Assembly: GCF_025717555.1 (NCBI RefSeq)
Contig: NZ_JAJIRP010000006.1
Coordinates: 243-64,242, forward strand
Direction: 5' to 3'
Length of the DNA stretch: 64,000 bases
From: Paucibacter sp. B2R-40
GTDB taxonomy: Bacteria > Pseudomonadota > Gammaproteobacteria > Burkholderiales > Burkholderiaceae_C
Shown: positions 21,423 through 31,310 of the stretch, piece by piece
Position numbering within the stretch: the first letter of the stretch is position 1
How the letters are laid out: every line of letters starts with the position of its first letter
The notes under the pieces: model-generated
Database searches by the model: none
The model's input: only the letters and a program-made list of their open reading frames with translations
Told to the model about the DNA's origin: nothing
Program-made: the position numbers and the translations under genes

Positions 21423-22190
21423 TTAAACAGCGGCCACAGCCGGCGCCTCTTTGACGCCGCCGAAGCGCCGATCGCGATCACGGAAGGCCGCGATCGCAGC
21501 ATCCAACTGCTTCTCGCCAAATTCGGGCCAGAGGCAGTCGGAAAACACAAACTCGGTATAAGCCACCTGCCAGAGCATGAAGTTGCTGATGCGCACCTCA
21601 CCGCCGGTACGGATAAAGAGATCGGGGTCAGGCGCATAGCTCATCGCCATGAACTCCGACAGCCGCGCCTCGGTCAACTCTGCGGCCGGCACACCGGCAT
21701 TGATGGCAGCCTTGCAGGCCTGCACGATGTCCCAGCGACCGCCGTAATTGAAGGCCACCGACATCGTCAGCTTTGTGTTGTGCGCCGTGGCCGACTCGGC
21801 CTCATTCCAGGCATTGCGCAGCTTGGGCGAGACGGCGTCGCGGTCACCGACGATGCGGATGCGCACGCCCATCTGACCCATCTTGGCCAGATAGCGCGAC
21901 ACCGCCGCCAACACCAGGCCCATCAGGCCAGAGACCTCATCGCTGGGGCGCTTCCAGTTTTCACTGGAAAAGGCGAACACCGTCAGGTATTCGACATCCC
22001 GGTCGATGCAGGACTGCACTATCTTGACCAAACTGTCGACACCGGCCTTGTGGCCGAAGAAGCGCGGCAAAAACCGCTTCTTCGCCCAGCGGCCATTGCC
22101 ATCCATCACGATGGCGATGTGGCGCGGTCCCGCCGCTTTCTCGTTGTTCATGCCGCTCAAATCATTCGTCACTGAGCTGGCGCCACTCAA
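21423..22190 (-). CDS. uppS: Undecaprenyl diphosphate synthase (cis-prenyltransferase)
   Basis: Condenses isopentenyl units onto farnesyl diphosphate to make the C55 carrier for peptidoglycan and O-antigen. The product has 255 residues. The active-site block is [16 protein letters not shown] with catalytic Asp30; [22 protein letters not shown] and [19 protein letters not shown] complete the family motifs. The ATG at 22190 overlaps the frr stop by ATGA, which supports this start over the in-frame ATG 39 bp downstream. The C-terminus has a short Ala/Val-rich tail. Confidence 0.96.
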   Translation of the reverse strand: MSGASSVTNDLSGMNNEKAAGPRHIAIVMDGNGRWAKKRFLPRFFGHKAGVDSLVKIVQSCIDRDVEYLTVFAFSSENWKRPSDEVSGLMGLVLAAVSRYLAKMGQMGVRIRIVGDRDAVSPKLRNAWNEAESATAHNTKLTMSVAFNYGGRWDIVQACKAAINAGVPAAELTEARLSEFMAMSYAPDPDLFIRTGGEVRISNFMLWQVAYTEFVFSDCLWPEFGEKQLDAAIAAFRDRDRRFGGVKEAPAVAAV

Positions 22191-22747
22191 ACGGCCAAGA
22201 TTTCGGCTTCTTTGCCGGCGATCAGGCGGTCGATCTCGGCAATCGTGCGATCGGTGAGTTTTTGTGCGTCATCGAGGCTGCGGCGCTCGTCGTCTTCGCT
22301 GATCAGCTTTTCTTTGGTCAGCTTCTTGGCTTGCTCATTGGCGTCACGGCGCAGATTGCGCACTGCGATCTTGGCGTCCTCACCAGCATTGCGAACGATC
22401 TTGGTCAGGTCGCGGCGGCGCTCTTCGTTCAGCGCCGGCATAGGCACACGGATCAAGTCACCCTGTGAGGCCGGGTTCAGCCCCAGATCGGACTCGCGAA
22501 TCGCCTTCTCGATCTTGGCGCCCATGCCTTTTTCCCAAGGCTGCACGCTGATCGTGCGCGAGTCCAGCAGAGTCACATTGGCAACCTGGGTGATGGGCAC
22601 CGGCGAGCCGTAATAGTCAACACTGACCTGATCCAGAATGCCCGGGTGCGCGCGCCCGGTACGGATTTTGTGCAACTCACCCTTGAGGGCCTCGATGGAC
22701 TTTGCCATCTTCGCTTCAGCGTTTTGCTTGATGTCTGCAATGCTCAT
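22187..22747 (-). CDS. frr: Ribosome recycling factor
   Basis: Splits the post-termination ribosome together with EF-G. The product has 186 residues, exactly typical. Conserved segments include [15 protein letters not shown] (about 26-40), [36 protein letters not shown] and LTEERRRDL-like [13 protein letters not shown]. It lies 44 bp after pyrH and overlaps uppS by 4 bp, the standard order pyrH-frr-uppS. Confidence 0.97.
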   Translation of the reverse strand: MSIADIKQNAEAKMAKSIEALKGELHKIRTGRAHPGILDQVSVDYYGSPVPITQVANVTLLDSRTISVQPWEKGMGAKIEKAIRESDLGLNPASQGDLIRVPMPALNEERRRDLTKIVRNAGEDAKIAVRNLRRDANEQAKKLTKEKLISEDDERRSLDDAQKLTDRTIAEIDRLIAGKEAEILAV

Positions 22748-22791
22748 GATTCTCGACCTTGATGTCCTGATTCACCTAACGTGGCCACCAC

Positions 22792-23502
22792 TCAAACGTG
22801 GACCAGCGTGCCTTCATCTTCACCCAACACCACCCGCTTCAAGGCACCCGGCTTGAGGATGCTGAAGACACGGATCGGCAGCTTCTGGTCACGGCATAGC
22901 GCAAACGCGGTGGCGTCCAGAACCTGCAAATTCTTGCTGATCGCGTCATCGAAGGAAATACGCGAATAACGCGTCGCCGACGGATCCTTTTTGGGGTCAG
23001 CGGTGTAAACACCGTCTACCTTGGTCGCCTTCAAGACGATCTCGGCGCCGATCTCGGCGCCACGCAAAGCCGCTGCCGTGTCGGTCGTGAAGAAGGGGTT
23101 GCCGGTGCCCGCTGCGAACACAACGACCTTGCCTTCTTCCAGATACTGCAAAGCCTTGGGACGCACATAGGGCTCGACCACCTGTTCGATGCCGATGGCC
23201 GACATGACGCGCGCGACGATACCTTCTTGGCGCATGGTGTCGGCCAGGGCAAGCGAATTCATCACCGTGGCCAGCATGCCCATATAGTCGGCCGTGGCGC
23301 GGTCCATCCCGACCGAACCACCCGCCACACCGCGGAAAATATTACCGCCACCGATCACCACCGCGACCTCAACGCCGGTTTGCGTGACTTCGCGAATTTC
23401 TTGCACCATGCGCACGATGGTGGCGCGATTGATACCGAATGCGTCATCGCCCATCAGGGCTTCGCCGGAAAGCTTGAGCAAAATGCGTTTGTACGCGGGC
23501 AT
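22792..23502 (-). CDS. pyrH: Uridylate kinase (UMP kinase)
   Basis: Hexameric amino-acid-kinase-fold enzyme that phosphorylates UMP to UDP. The product has 236 residues. Motifs are [13 protein letters not shown] (about 8-20), [11 protein letters not shown] (50-60), the [17 protein letters not shown] nucleotide-binding loop (about 132-148) and the [17 protein letters not shown] block. A GAGG Shine-Dalgarno lies 9 nt before the ATG. A terminator separates it from tsf upstream, so it probably heads the transcription unit that runs through to the RNA methyltransferase at 10345. Confidence 0.97.
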   Translation of the reverse strand: MPAYKRILLKLSGEALMGDDAFGINRATIVRMVQEIREVTQTGVEVAVVIGGGNIFRGVAGGSVGMDRATADYMGMLATVMNSLALADTMRQEGIVARVMSAIGIEQVVEPYVRPKALQYLEEGKVVVFAAGTGNPFFTTDTAAALRGAEIGAEIVLKATKVDGVYTADPKKDPSATRYSRISFDDAISKNLQVLDATAFALCRDQKLPIRVFSILKPGALKRVVLGEDEGTLVHV

Positions 23503-23604
23503 GGTCTTGACCTCTTGGTGATGGTTTAGTGCTGGGTACTGCTATTTTCTTGCTTGTGCCTTGATGCTCAAACCTTGTGAGCCGTCCGCACCGAGGCACA
23601 AGTG

Positions 23605-23629
23605 TAAAGGGCGCCAGTGGCGCCCTTTA
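23605..23629 (-). terminator. Intrinsic terminator after tsf
   Basis: TAAAGGGCGCC (23605-23615) pairs with GGCGCCCTTTA (23619-23629), an 11-bp stem with a 3-nt loop, 15 bp beyond the tsf stop. The minus-strand tail TTTACACTTG is only moderately T-rich. Confidence 0.75.
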
Positions 23630-23643
23630 TCTTGCGTCGGAGC

Positions 23644-24540
23644 TTATTGCCCCTTGGCGGCAGCCACTTGCGCGGCCACTTCGGCGGCGAAGTCGTCTAC
23701 CTTCTTCTCAATGCCTTCGCCCACCACGTAGAGCGTGAAGCTCTTGATCGTGGTGGCCTTTTCCTTCAGCATCGCTGCCACGGTCTGCTTGCCGTCGGCC
23801 GCCTTGACGAACACTTGGTCCAGCAAGGAGACTTCCTTCAAGAACTTCTGCACCGAGCCTTCAACCATCTTGGCGACGATGTCGGCAGGCTTGCCGGACT
23901 CGGCAGCCTTCTCGGCGGCGATCTTGCGCTCTTTCTCGACCAACTCAGCCGACACATCAGCGGAGGACAGCGCGGCAGGCTTCATTGCAGCCACATGCAT
24001 GGCGACGTCCTTGGCGGCCACTTCGTCGCCGTCATACTCGACCAGCACGCCGATGCGGGTGCCGTGCAAGTAAGAAGCGACCTTGTTGCCAGCGGTGCTC
24101 AGCTTGACGCGGCGCAGGGTCATGTTCTCGCCGATCTTGCCGATCAGGCCGCGACGCACGTCTTCAACCGTCGGGCCAAAGCCTTCTTGCGACAGCGGCA
24201 ATGCAGCCAGCGCAGCGACATCGCTGACGCCATGCTCGGCCGCCAACACGGCACAAGCGTTGACCAAGGCCAGGAATGCATCATTCTTGGTCACGAAGTC
24301 GGTTTCGCAGTTCACTTCCAGCAATGCGCCGGTCGAACCCACCACGGCAGCGGAGACCACGCCTTCGGCGGTCACGCGCGAAGAAGCCTTGCCGGCCTTG
24401 TTGCCCAACTTGACGCGCAAGATCTCTTCACCGCGGACCAAATCGCCCTCGGCTTCGACCAGCGCCTTTTTGCATTCCATCATCGGGGCATCGGTGCGGG
24501 CACGCAGTTCTGCCACCATGCTTGCGGTAATTGCAGCCAT
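23644..24540 (-). CDS. tsf: Elongation factor Ts
   Basis: Nucleotide-exchange factor that regenerates EF-Tu-GTP. The product has 298 residues. It has the N-terminal UBA-like domain with [19 protein letters not shown] (about 14-32) and the EF-Tu-contacting motif [17 protein letters not shown] (near 73-89). The C-terminal subdomains include the [13 protein letters not shown] segment. GGAG lies 8 nt upstream of the ATG. It follows rpsB, separated by an intrinsic hairpin that probably attenuates transcription. Confidence 0.97.
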   Translation of the reverse strand: MAAITASMVAELRARTDAPMMECKKALVEAEGDLVRGEEILRVKLGNKAGKASSRVTAEGVVSAAVVGSTGALLEVNCETDFVTKNDAFLALVNACAVLAAEHGVSDVAALAALPLSQEGFGPTVEDVRRGLIGKIGENMTLRRVKLSTAGNKVASYLHGTRIGVLVEYDGDEVAAKDVAMHVAAMKPAALSSADVSAELVEKERKIAAEKAAESGKPADIVAKMVEGSVQKFLKEVSLLDQVFVKAADGKQTVAAMLKEKATTIKSFTLYVVGEGIEKKVDDFAAEVAAQVAAAKGQ

Positions 24541-24618
24541 TTTCTTTTCTCCGTATTCAAGAGGCTTGCGAGTGAGGCCTAAACCGGCACTCTGGCAAGC
24601 CCAAAAAGCTATGCTTTG

Positions 24619-24644
24619 AAAAAAAGGGGACTGAATCAGCCCCC
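24619..24644 (-). terminator. Attenuator-like terminator between rpsB and tsf
   Basis: On the minus strand GGGGGCTG pairs with CAGTCCCC (one G-U) around ATT, followed by seven T residues. It lies about 32 bp beyond rpsB and upstream of tsf. A partial terminator at this place would lower tsf relative to rpsB, as is known for the enterobacterial operon; that function is inferred here. Confidence 0.8.
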
Positions 24645-24675
24645 TCCTTGTTTGTGCGAAAGGAGCTAAAGGGGA

Positions 24676-25422
24676 TTAAGCGCCTTCGCTGACTTCCACG
24701 AACTCATCGCCTGCAGGAGCGGCGGCTTGCACGACGGTGTTACCGGCGTTAGCACGACCTTCCAGCACGGCGTCAGCCACAGCGCGGGCATACAAAGCCA
24801 CGGCCTTGGCCGAGTCATCGTTACCAGGGATCACGTAGTCGATGCCGATAGGCGAGTGGTTGGTATCAACCACGCCGATGACCGGGATGCCCAGCTTCTT
24901 GGCTTCGGCCACGGCGATCTTGTGGAAACCCACGTCGATCACGAAGATGGCGTCAGGCAGGCCGCCCATGTCGGAGATGCCGCCGATGTTCTTTTCCAGC
25001 TTGGCCAGATCGCGTTGGAACATCAAGGCTTCTTTCTTGATGGCTGGCTGTGTGCCGGCATCAACTTGAGCTTGCATGTCCTTCAGTGCCTTCAAGGAAA
25101 CCTTGACGGTCTTGAAGTTGGTCATCATGCCGCCCAACCAGCGCTGGTCGACATAAGGCATGCCGCAACGCTGGGCTTCCAGAGCGATCACTTCACGCGC
25201 TTGACGCTTGGTGCCGATCATCATCACGCGGCCGCCCTTGGAGGACAGATTGCGGATGAAGGTCATCGCCTCTTCGAACGCTGGCAGCGTCTTCTCGAGG
25301 TTGATGATGTGAATCTTGTTGCGGTGGCCGTAGATGTACGGGGCCATCTTGGGGTGCCAAAAACGAGTTTGGTGACCAAAGTGAACGCCGGCTTCCAGCA
25401 TTTCGCGCATTGTTACGGACAT
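24676..25422 (-). CDS. rpsB: 30S ribosomal protein S2
   Basis: Late-assembling 30S protein required for S1 binding. The product has 248 residues. It opens with [22 protein letters not shown], the S2 signature, and contains [29 protein letters not shown] and the second signature [34 protein letters not shown] split across residues 160-192. GGAG lies 9 nt upstream of the ATG. It heads the rpsB-tsf unit behind a leader of about 200 nt. Confidence 0.97.
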   Translation of the reverse strand: MSVTMREMLEAGVHFGHQTRFWHPKMAPYIYGHRNKIHIINLEKTLPAFEEAMTFIRNLSSKGGRVMMIGTKRQAREVIALEAQRCGMPYVDQRWLGGMMTNFKTVKVSLKALKDMQAQVDAGTQPAIKKEALMFQRDLAKLEKNIGGISDMGGLPDAIFVIDVGFHKIAVAEAKKLGIPVIGVVDTNHSPIGIDYVIPGNDDSAKAVALYARAVADAVLEGRANAGNTVVQAAAPAGDEFVEVSEGA

Positions 25423-25836
25423 ATTTTTTAACTCCGAAGGTTGTGTCTTAAATCCGGCCCGAATTGCTCTGCAGCGTGACGCTCTGGCCTTGGACCCGAA
25501 ATAGCTTCAGACCAAGACATGAGCTCGAATACAGCAGCAACACCTCTGTGTGGCCGGTTTGCGATTGACTTACAAATTGATTCGCCTGCTGCACCTGAAC
25601 ATCCACGCCCAAGGCACCCGGCAAAACCCAAGGAGTATACACGATCAAGCTAGGGCTCAGCGCGCTGCGCCACGAGACAGCCCGACTAAGCGCTTCGAAG
25701 CGAATCCAAACGAGCGGGGCACTACACTTGCCGCCCTGAGCCGCCGCACGCGGCAGCCGAGCTGTCTTGGCCGCCCAAATATTTGGCGTTGATCCGACCC
25801 CGCTTTTTGAAAACGCCTTGAGCAGAGATTATTGAG
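25423..25836. promoter_or_regulatory. Divergent rpsB / oxidoreductase intergenic region
   Basis: This 414-bp gap separates minus-strand rpsB from the plus-strand oxidoreductase. On the minus strand a TATACT -10-like hexamer is at 25634-25639; a start just downstream would give rpsB a leader of roughly 200 nt, the kind of place where S2 autoregulation acts. No clear -35 was found. An open frame of about 66 codons without an ATG fills this leader (25448-25648) and is probably fortuitous. Nothing specific was recognised in the half nearest the oxidoreductase (25650-25836). Confidence 0.45.
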
Positions 25837-27153
25837 ATGCGCATTGCCATCATTGGCGCCGGCATTGCCGGCGTTACCACCGCCTACGAATGCGCAGCAG
25901 ACGGCCACCAAGTCATTGTCTTCGAGCGCTGCGGCAGTGTCGCCGCCGAAGGCAGTTTTGCCAATGCCGGCATCACCGCTCCCGGCCTCAGCCTGGCCTG
26001 GGGCCGGGCGACTATGCCGGGCCTGTCCGGCGGCAGCAAGTTAGCCTGGGGCTGGCGACGCTGGCGCGCCGGGCGCAGCAAAGACCTCGCCGGGCGCCAA
26101 GAGCGCCTGCTCGCGCTGGGGCTCTTCAGTCACGCAAGGCTGCAAGAGTTGCGCCGGAAATTGCAGATGGACTACGAGCGCGCCGAGGGTGTGCTCGTCC
26201 TGCTGCGCAGCGAGCGCGAGCAACAAGCTGCGCTTGCAGGCCTGGGCTTGCTCGAGCGGGCAGGCGTGAGCGCTCAAGTGCTATCGCCCGAGCAATGCCT
26301 GAGCGTGGAACCCGGCCTGAACCCGGACGCTCGCCTGCATGGCGGCGTACACCTGAGCCAGGGCGAGGCCGGCAATTGCCGCCAATTCAGCCACCTGATG
26401 CGCATCGCCGCACAGCGCCTGGGCGTGCAATTTCGTTTTCACACCACGGTGCGCGGTTTGACCCCCGGCACACCGGCAAGATTGACTCACGAGTACACGC
26501 CGCCGCCGGACAGCTTGGCCGAGCCCTCAAGGCTGAGCGAGGCGGGCGAAACCCCAGACGCGGGCGACACCAGGCCGGCATCCATAGGCCGCACCGAAGA
26601 CAGCTTTGATGCCATCATCATTTGCGCCGGCGCAGGTGCTGCCCATCTGCTGCGCCCCTTGAAACTGAAGACGGCGCTGAGCACCGTACACGGCTACTCG
26701 ATCACCGCACCGCTGCGCCAACTCGAGGCCTTTCCGGACCTTGGACCCAGAGCCGGATTGTTCGATCTTCGACAGCAAGTTTCGATCAGCCGCATTGGAC
26801 AACGCATTCGGCTGGCCGGCGGCATCGAGCCCGGGCTTGCCAGCGAACGCTTCAAAGACTCAACGTTGGCGCTATTGCACCAGGTGCTGGATGACTGGTT
26901 TCCGGGTGCCATGCTGAACACACAAGTGCAGCGCTGGCAGGGATCACATGCCATCGCGGCCGACGGCCTGCCCTTGCTCGGCGCCAGTGGCCGCGACGGC
27001 ATCTGGTTGAATCTGGCACAAGGCTCGGCCACTTTGTTGGGCTGGCCGCTGGCCTGTGGCGCTGCTCGGGCATTGGCCGAACAAGTCGCCGGGCGCAAGC
27101 CTGACAGCGCGGCGCCGGATACTACAGGGCTGGACATCTCCCGCTTCACCTGA
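25837..27153 (+). CDS. DadA-like FAD-dependent amino-acid oxidoreductase
   Basis: Probable FAD-dependent D-amino-acid dehydrogenase of the DAO/DadA family, feeding electrons to the membrane quinone pool; the substrate is inferred. The product has 438 residues. The N-terminal dinucleotide-binding motif IIGAGIAGVTTAYE (5-18) and the adjoining FERCGSVAAEGSFANAG segment fit DadA. The C-terminal FAD block is SHAIAADGLPLLGASGRDGIWLNLAQGS-like (about 368-395). Residues about 209-254 form a Pro/Glu/Ser-rich insertion that interrupts the substrate domain and looks flexible. The downstream NAD(P)HX repair gene starts 12 bp after the stop, so they form a small operon. Confidence 0.8.
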   Translation: MRIAIIGAGIAGVTTAYECAADGHQVIVFERCGSVAAEGSFANAGITAPGLSLAWGRATMPGLSGGSKLAWGWRRWRAGRSKDLAGRQERLLALGLFSHARLQELRRKLQMDYERAEGVLVLLRSEREQQAALAGLGLLERAGVSAQVLSPEQCLSVEPGLNPDARLHGGVHLSQGEAGNCRQFSHLMRIAAQRLGVQFRFHTTVRGLTPGTPARLTHEYTPPPDSLAEPSRLSEAGETPDAGDTRPASIGRTEDSFDAIIICAGAGAAHLLRPLKLKTALSTVHGYSITAPLRQLEAFPDLGPRAGLFDLRQQVSISRIGQRIRLAGGIEPGLASERFKDSTLALLHQVLDDWFPGAMLNTQVQRWQGSHAIAADGLPLLGASGRDGIWLNLAQGSATLLGWPLACGAARALAEQVAGRKPDSAAPDTTGLDISRFT

Positions 27154-27165
27154 CAAGCTGGCGAT

Positions 27166-28689
27166 GTGCCGATAAAACTCCTCCCCACCGCAAACAGCTG
27201 GCCACTATTTGACGCCGCCAGCAGCCGCGTCATTGAGGCCGCAGCCTTGGCCCATGTCGGCCCAAACGTGAGTCTGATGGAGCGCGCCGGCTTGGCCGCT
27301 GCGCGCTTAACCCTGGCCCTCGTCCCAGCGGGCACAGGGCCCATCTGGATCGCCTGCGGTCCCGGCAATAACGGCGGCGATGGTCTTGTTGCAGCCCGGC
27401 TGTTGCATCAACAAGGCCTGAAGGTGCAAGTCAGCCTGATCGCAGCCAGCCAAAGTCCACCGGCCGACGCCGCAACAGCACTTGCCAAGGCCCAGCAGGC
27501 CGGCGTGCCAATCAGCGATGTAGTGCAGGCACCCGCTGGGGTGCGATTGGGCTTGGACGCCCTGCTCGGCCTGGGCCTGAACCGAAGCCGCCCCCCCAGC
27601 CCCGAGATGGCTGCAGCCTTCACGGCCCTGAACTCCTTGGGCGCACCGGTGCTGGCCATGGATCTACCCAGTGGGCTGCTGCCAGACACCGGCGCACTGG
27701 CCGGCGAATTGGCTGTACGTGCCGACCACACCTTGACGCTGCTGACCCTCAAGCCCGGGCTTTTCACCGCTCAAGGGCGCGCGCACAGCGGCCAAATTTG
27801 GTTCGATGAATTGGACCAAACGCCTGTCGGAACGCCGGACGCCCTACTCATAGGCGCCGAATGCTTGGCGCGCTGGCGACTGCAAAACACAGCCGACCCC
27901 ACCAAGCACAAAGGCACTCAAGGCGATGTGCTGGTGATCGGCGGTGCTGCCGGCATGCGCGGCGCCGCAAGATTGGCCGCACGCGCCGCTTTGGCGGCAG
28001 GTGGGGGACGGGTTTATGCCTGCCTATTGGGCGCTCCTGCGGATGAGGCGGACCCCCAACGCCCCGAGCTGATGCGCTTTGATCAAGCTCGCATCCAGGC
28101 CTCAAGTGCGATCGGCGACTGGCGTCACAAAGTGCTGGTTTGCGGCTGCGGTGGCGGCAGCGAAATTGCCAAGTTTTTACCCCCCCTACTGCAACACGCT
28201 CAGCGCCTGGTACTCGACGCCGATGGCTTGAACGCCGTGGCGGCAGACAAGGACTTGCAAGTGCTACTCAAACAGCGCCAATCCTTGGGGCTGGCGACGA
28301 TTTTGACGCCGCACCCCTTGGAGGCCGCGCGCCTACTGGGCAGCGATGCCACGACCGTACAGTCCGACCGCCTCAAAGCGGCGCAATTGCTGGCCGATGA
28401 ATTCCTATGCGCAGTCATTCTGAAAGGATCGGGCAGCATCATTGCCGGCCCGCAGCGCAGGCCGGCCATCAACTCAAGCGGCAATGCCGCCCTGGCTACC
28501 GCCGGCAGCGGCGATGTGCTGGCCGGCTGGCTCGGCGGCCTGTGGGCTCAGCAAAGCAAGGCCGACCCCTTCAGCCTCGCAAGTCTGGGCTGCTACTGGC
28601 ATGGCGAGGCCGCCGAGAGCCAGACGGCCGGACCTTTGCGGGCAGCTGACCTGGTGGAACGCATGTATGCGCTGCACCGCGCTCCCTGA
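27166..28689 (+). CDS. nnr: Bifunctional NAD(P)H-hydrate epimerase / ADP-dependent dehydratase
   Basis: Metabolite-repair enzyme: the N-terminal YjeF domain interconverts S and R forms of hydrated NAD(P)H, and the C-terminal domain dehydrates them using ADP. The product has 507 residues, normal for the fusion. The N-domain (about 1-215) contains ACGPGNNGGDGLVAARLL (about 62-79) and AMDLPSGLLPDTG. The C-domain (about 235-500) has KGTQGDVLVIGG, TPHPLEAARLLG, VILKGSGSII and the ribokinase-like GNAALATAGSGDVLAGWLGGL with the catalytic Asp. The start codon is GTG at 27166, 12 bp after the upstream gene. Convergent with rnr, 36 bp apart. Confidence 0.93.
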   Translation: MPIKLLPTANSWPLFDAASSRVIEAAALAHVGPNVSLMERAGLAAARLTLALVPAGTGPIWIACGPGNNGGDGLVAARLLHQQGLKVQVSLIAASQSPPADAATALAKAQQAGVPISDVVQAPAGVRLGLDALLGLGLNRSRPPSPEMAAAFTALNSLGAPVLAMDLPSGLLPDTGALAGELAVRADHTLTLLTLKPGLFTAQGRAHSGQIWFDELDQTPVGTPDALLIGAECLARWRLQNTADPTKHKGTQGDVLVIGGAAGMRGAARLAARAALAAGGGRVYACLLGAPADEADPQRPELMRFDQARIQASSAIGDWRHKVLVCGCGGGSEIAKFLPPLLQHAQRLVLDADGLNAVAADKDLQVLLKQRQSLGLATILTPHPLEAARLLGSDATTVQSDRLKAAQLLADEFLCAVILKGSGSIIAGPQRRPAINSSGNAALATAGSGDVLAGWLGGLWAQQSKADPFSLASLGCYWHGEAAESQTAGPLRAADLVERMYALHRAP

Positions 28690-28725
28690 TCCACCTGGCG
28701 ACCTGGCGGCTTGACGCCCTAAGGC

Positions 28726-31071
28726 CTAGCGACGCTTGCGTGTGCGCGGCTCGGCAGCCCCAATAGCGGCCAATTTAGCCTGCCCAGGCTGCTTGGACGA
28801 AGGCGCAGCCCCGCGCGCCTCCTGACGCGCAGCCTTGACGGGATGGGCGGCGGCTGAATTGCCGCCACCACGGGCTTGCCTGGACTTGCGTGCATTCTTG
28901 GCGCCGCTCTTGACCTCGCGATCGGTGCGCCGCACCTGCTCCAAAGCTTCGACCGAACTGCCGGATTGACGCTCGCTCGCAGGCAAGCCCGCCTTGTCGC
29001 GCATCGCCCGTGCGACCAGCTTGGCTTCTTCGTTATCGGTTACCAAACGAAAGTCGATCTTGCGGGCATCCAGATCAACCCGACTGACCTGCACCTGCAC
29101 CCGCGCACCGGTGGCATAGCGCAGGCCACTGCGCTCGCCGCGCAACTCCTGGCGCACCTCGTCGAAGCGGAAATACTCGCCACCCAATTCAGTGATGTGG
29201 ATTAGGCCTTCAACATAGAGCGCGTCGAGTTGCACGAACAGCCCAAAACTGGTGACAGCGCTGACGGTGCCGGCAAACTCCTCACCCAAATGCTCACGCA
29301 TATAGCGGCATTTGAGCCAAGCCTCGACATCGCGCGAGGCCTCGTCGGCGCGCCGCTCATTGGCACTGCAATGCGCACCCACCACTTCCCAGCGCTCGGT
29401 CTCGGTGCTCGCCTTCGATGGATCGATAGGCGCGGCTCGGCCGGGCCGTTTGGTCGCCATCGGCACATCCATCTTGCCGGCATCAAGGTGGTAACGTTTG
29501 TCGGCCAGGATGGCCTTGATGACACGGTGCACCAGCAAATCGGGATAACGCCGAATCGGACTGGTGAAGTGGGTGTAGGCCAGATAAGAAAGGCCGAAGT
29601 GACCGGCATTGGCCGAGGTGTACATCGCCTGCTGCATCGAACGCAAAAGCATGGCGTGGATCTGGGTCGAATCGACCCGGTCTTTGGTAGCGGCAGCGAT
29701 CGCCTGATATTCGCTCGGCTTGGGGTTGTCGCTGATCGACAGACCCAGGCCCAAGGCGCGCAGATAGGCCTGCAAAGCAACCCGCTTCTCCGGCGTCGGC
29801 CCCTCGTGGACGCGGAACAGCGAGCCATGCTTGGAGTGCGCAATGAAGTCGGCCGCGCAAACATTGGCCGCCAGCATCGCCTCCTCGATCAGCTTATGTG
29901 CGTCGTTACGGGTGCGCGGGATGATCTTCTCGATGCGGCCGTTGTCATCGCAGACGATCTGCGTTTCCACCGTATCAAAATCAATCGCGCCACGCCGGCC
30001 GCGCTCGGCCAGCAGCGCCCGGTAAACCTCATGCAGGTGCAGCAGATGCGGCACCAATTCGCGCCGCTTGGCGGCCTCGGGGCCATGGGTATTGCCCAGC
30101 ACCGCAGCCACCTCGTTGTAGGTGAAGCGAGCATGCGAGCGGATCACTGCCGGATAGAACTGATAGGCCTGCACCTCGCCGGTCTCGGTGACCAACATAT
30201 CGCAGACCATGGCCAAGCGGTCTTCATTCGGGTTCAGCGAACACAGGCCGTTGGAGAGCTTCTCCGGCAGCATCGGGATGACCCGGCGCGGGAAGTAAAC
30301 GGACGTCGCACGCTCATAGGCGTCGCCGTCCAAAGGGTCGCCCGGCTTCACGTAATGGCTGACGTCAGCAATCGCCACCAACAAACGCCAACCGCTGAAC
30401 GCGGTCTTGCCGCGCCCCTGCTTATGAGGCTCGCAATAGACCGCATCATCAAAGTCGCGCGCATCTTCACCGTCTATCGTCACCAGCGCCACATCGCGCA
30501 GATCGATCCGATGCTTCAAGTCCACCGCGCGCAATTTCTCCGGCAACTTGCCCGCCTGCGCCAAGGTCTCGGCGCTGAAGCGATGCGGCACCTCGTACTT
30601 GCGCACCGCAATCTCGATCTCCATGCCGGAGTCGTCAATTTCACCCAAGACTTCGACAATGCGCCCGACCGGCTTGGAGTAAAGGGAAGGCGGCTCGGTC
30701 AACTCCACCGCAACCACCTGCCCCGCTGTTGCGTTTGCCAGCCCACCCTTGGGGATCAAGATGTCTTGGCCCATGCGTTTGTCTTCAGGCGCCACCAGCC
30801 AGATACCGGACTCCAAGAGCAAGCGGCCAATGATGGGGCGCTTCTTGCGCTCCAAAATCTCCAACACGCGCCCCTCAGGGCGGCCGCGTTTGTCGGTGCG
30901 AACAATCCGCACGCGCAGCCTGTCGCCATGCATGACGGCCCGCATTTCCTGGACCGACAAATAGATATCCTGCACGCCGACATCCGGCGTTAGGAAACCA
31001 TGGCCATCACGATGCCCTTGCACCACGCCCTCAACTTCACTCAGCAGCCCGGCACCGTCTTGCGGGGCCAC
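28726..31071 (-). CDS. rnr: Ribonuclease R
   Basis: Processive 3'-5' exoribonuclease of the RNase II/R family, degrading structured RNA. From the GTG at 31071 the product has about 781 residues. It shows N-terminal cold-shock/OB domains (VEGVVQGHRDGHGFLTPDVG onward), the RNB catalytic domain with TIDGEDARDFDDAVYCE (metal-binding Asp cluster), DVSHYVKPGDPLDGDAYERATSVYFP and YTHFTSPIRRYPDLLVHR split across residues 490-545, an S1 domain (GTVSAVTSFGLFVQLD) and a Lys/Arg/Ala-rich tail of about 80 residues. The frame stays open to 31206, but that part is antisense to tRNA-Leu, so the ATG-free N-terminus probably starts at the GTG; the exact start is uncertain. Confidence 0.93.
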   Translation of the reverse strand: MAPQDGAGLLSEVEGVVQGHRDGHGFLTPDVGVQDIYLSVQEMRAVMHGDRLRVRIVRTDKRGRPEGRVLEILERKKRPIIGRLLLESGIWLVAPEDKRMGQDILIPKGGLANATAGQVVAVELTEPPSLYSKPVGRIVEVLGEIDDSGMEIEIAVRKYEVPHRFSAETLAQAGKLPEKLRAVDLKHRIDLRDVALVTIDGEDARDFDDAVYCEPHKQGRGKTAFSGWRLLVAIADVSHYVKPGDPLDGDAYERATSVYFPRRVIPMLPEKLSNGLCSLNPNEDRLAMVCDMLVTETGEVQAYQFYPAVIRSHARFTYNEVAAVLGNTHGPEAAKRRELVPHLLHLHEVYRALLAERGRRGAIDFDTVETQIVCDDNGRIEKIIPRTRNDAHKLIEEAMLAANVCAADFIAHSKHGSLFRVHEGPTPEKRVALQAYLRALGLGLSISDNPKPSEYQAIAAATKDRVDSTQIHAMLLRSMQQAMYTSANAGHFGLSYLAYTHFTSPIRRYPDLLVHRVIKAILADKRYHLDAGKMDVPMATKRPGRAAPIDPSKASTETERWEVVGAHCSANERRADEASRDVEAWLKCRYMREHLGEEFAGTVSAVTSFGLFVQLDALYVEGLIHITELGGEYFRFDEVRQELRGERSGLRYATGARVQVQVSRVDLDARKIDFRLVTDNEEAKLVARAMRDKAGLPASERQSGSSVEALEQVRRTDREVKSGAKNARKSRQARGGGNSAAAHPVKAARQEARGAAPSSKQPGQAKLAAIGAAEPRTRKRR

Positions 31072-31073
31072 AC

Positions 31074-31103
31074 TTGCGCTCTTGATATTTTTGATGATAG
31101 AAT
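31074..31103 (+). promoter_or_regulatory. Promoter of tRNA-Leu
   Basis: A TTGCGC -35-like hexamer (31074-31079) is followed after 18 bp by TAGAAT (31098-31103), one mismatch from consensus, ending 17 bp before the mature tRNA. It abuts the presumed rnr start on the opposite strand. Confidence 0.55.
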
Positions 31104-31120
31104 CCTTGCTTTCCTGAGAT

Positions 31121-31205
<85 letters not shown>

Positions 31206-31230
31206 AGATTTATAGAAATTTGGTTTAATA

Positions 31231-31266
31231 AAATGGCTGCATGTCGAATGACATGCAGCCATTTTT
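31231..31266 (+). terminator. Intrinsic terminator of tRNA-Leu
   Basis: A perfect 15-bp stem (31231-31245 with 31250-31264) with GAAT loop is followed by a T-run. It ends the single-gene tRNA transcript. Confidence 0.9.
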
Positions 31267-31310
31267 CATTGCTTGCGCAGTTTGCCATGCTTTTCGAAGG
31301 CAACATCCAG

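Noticed and set aside
25448-25648. 66-codon frame in the rpsB leader
   Set aside because: It starts at TTG, overlaps the putative -10 element and lacks a Shine-Dalgarno; probably fortuitous.
29230-30993. 587-codon plus-strand frame inside rnr
   Set aside because: Antisense to the RNB catalytic domain of RNase R, with no recognisable domain.
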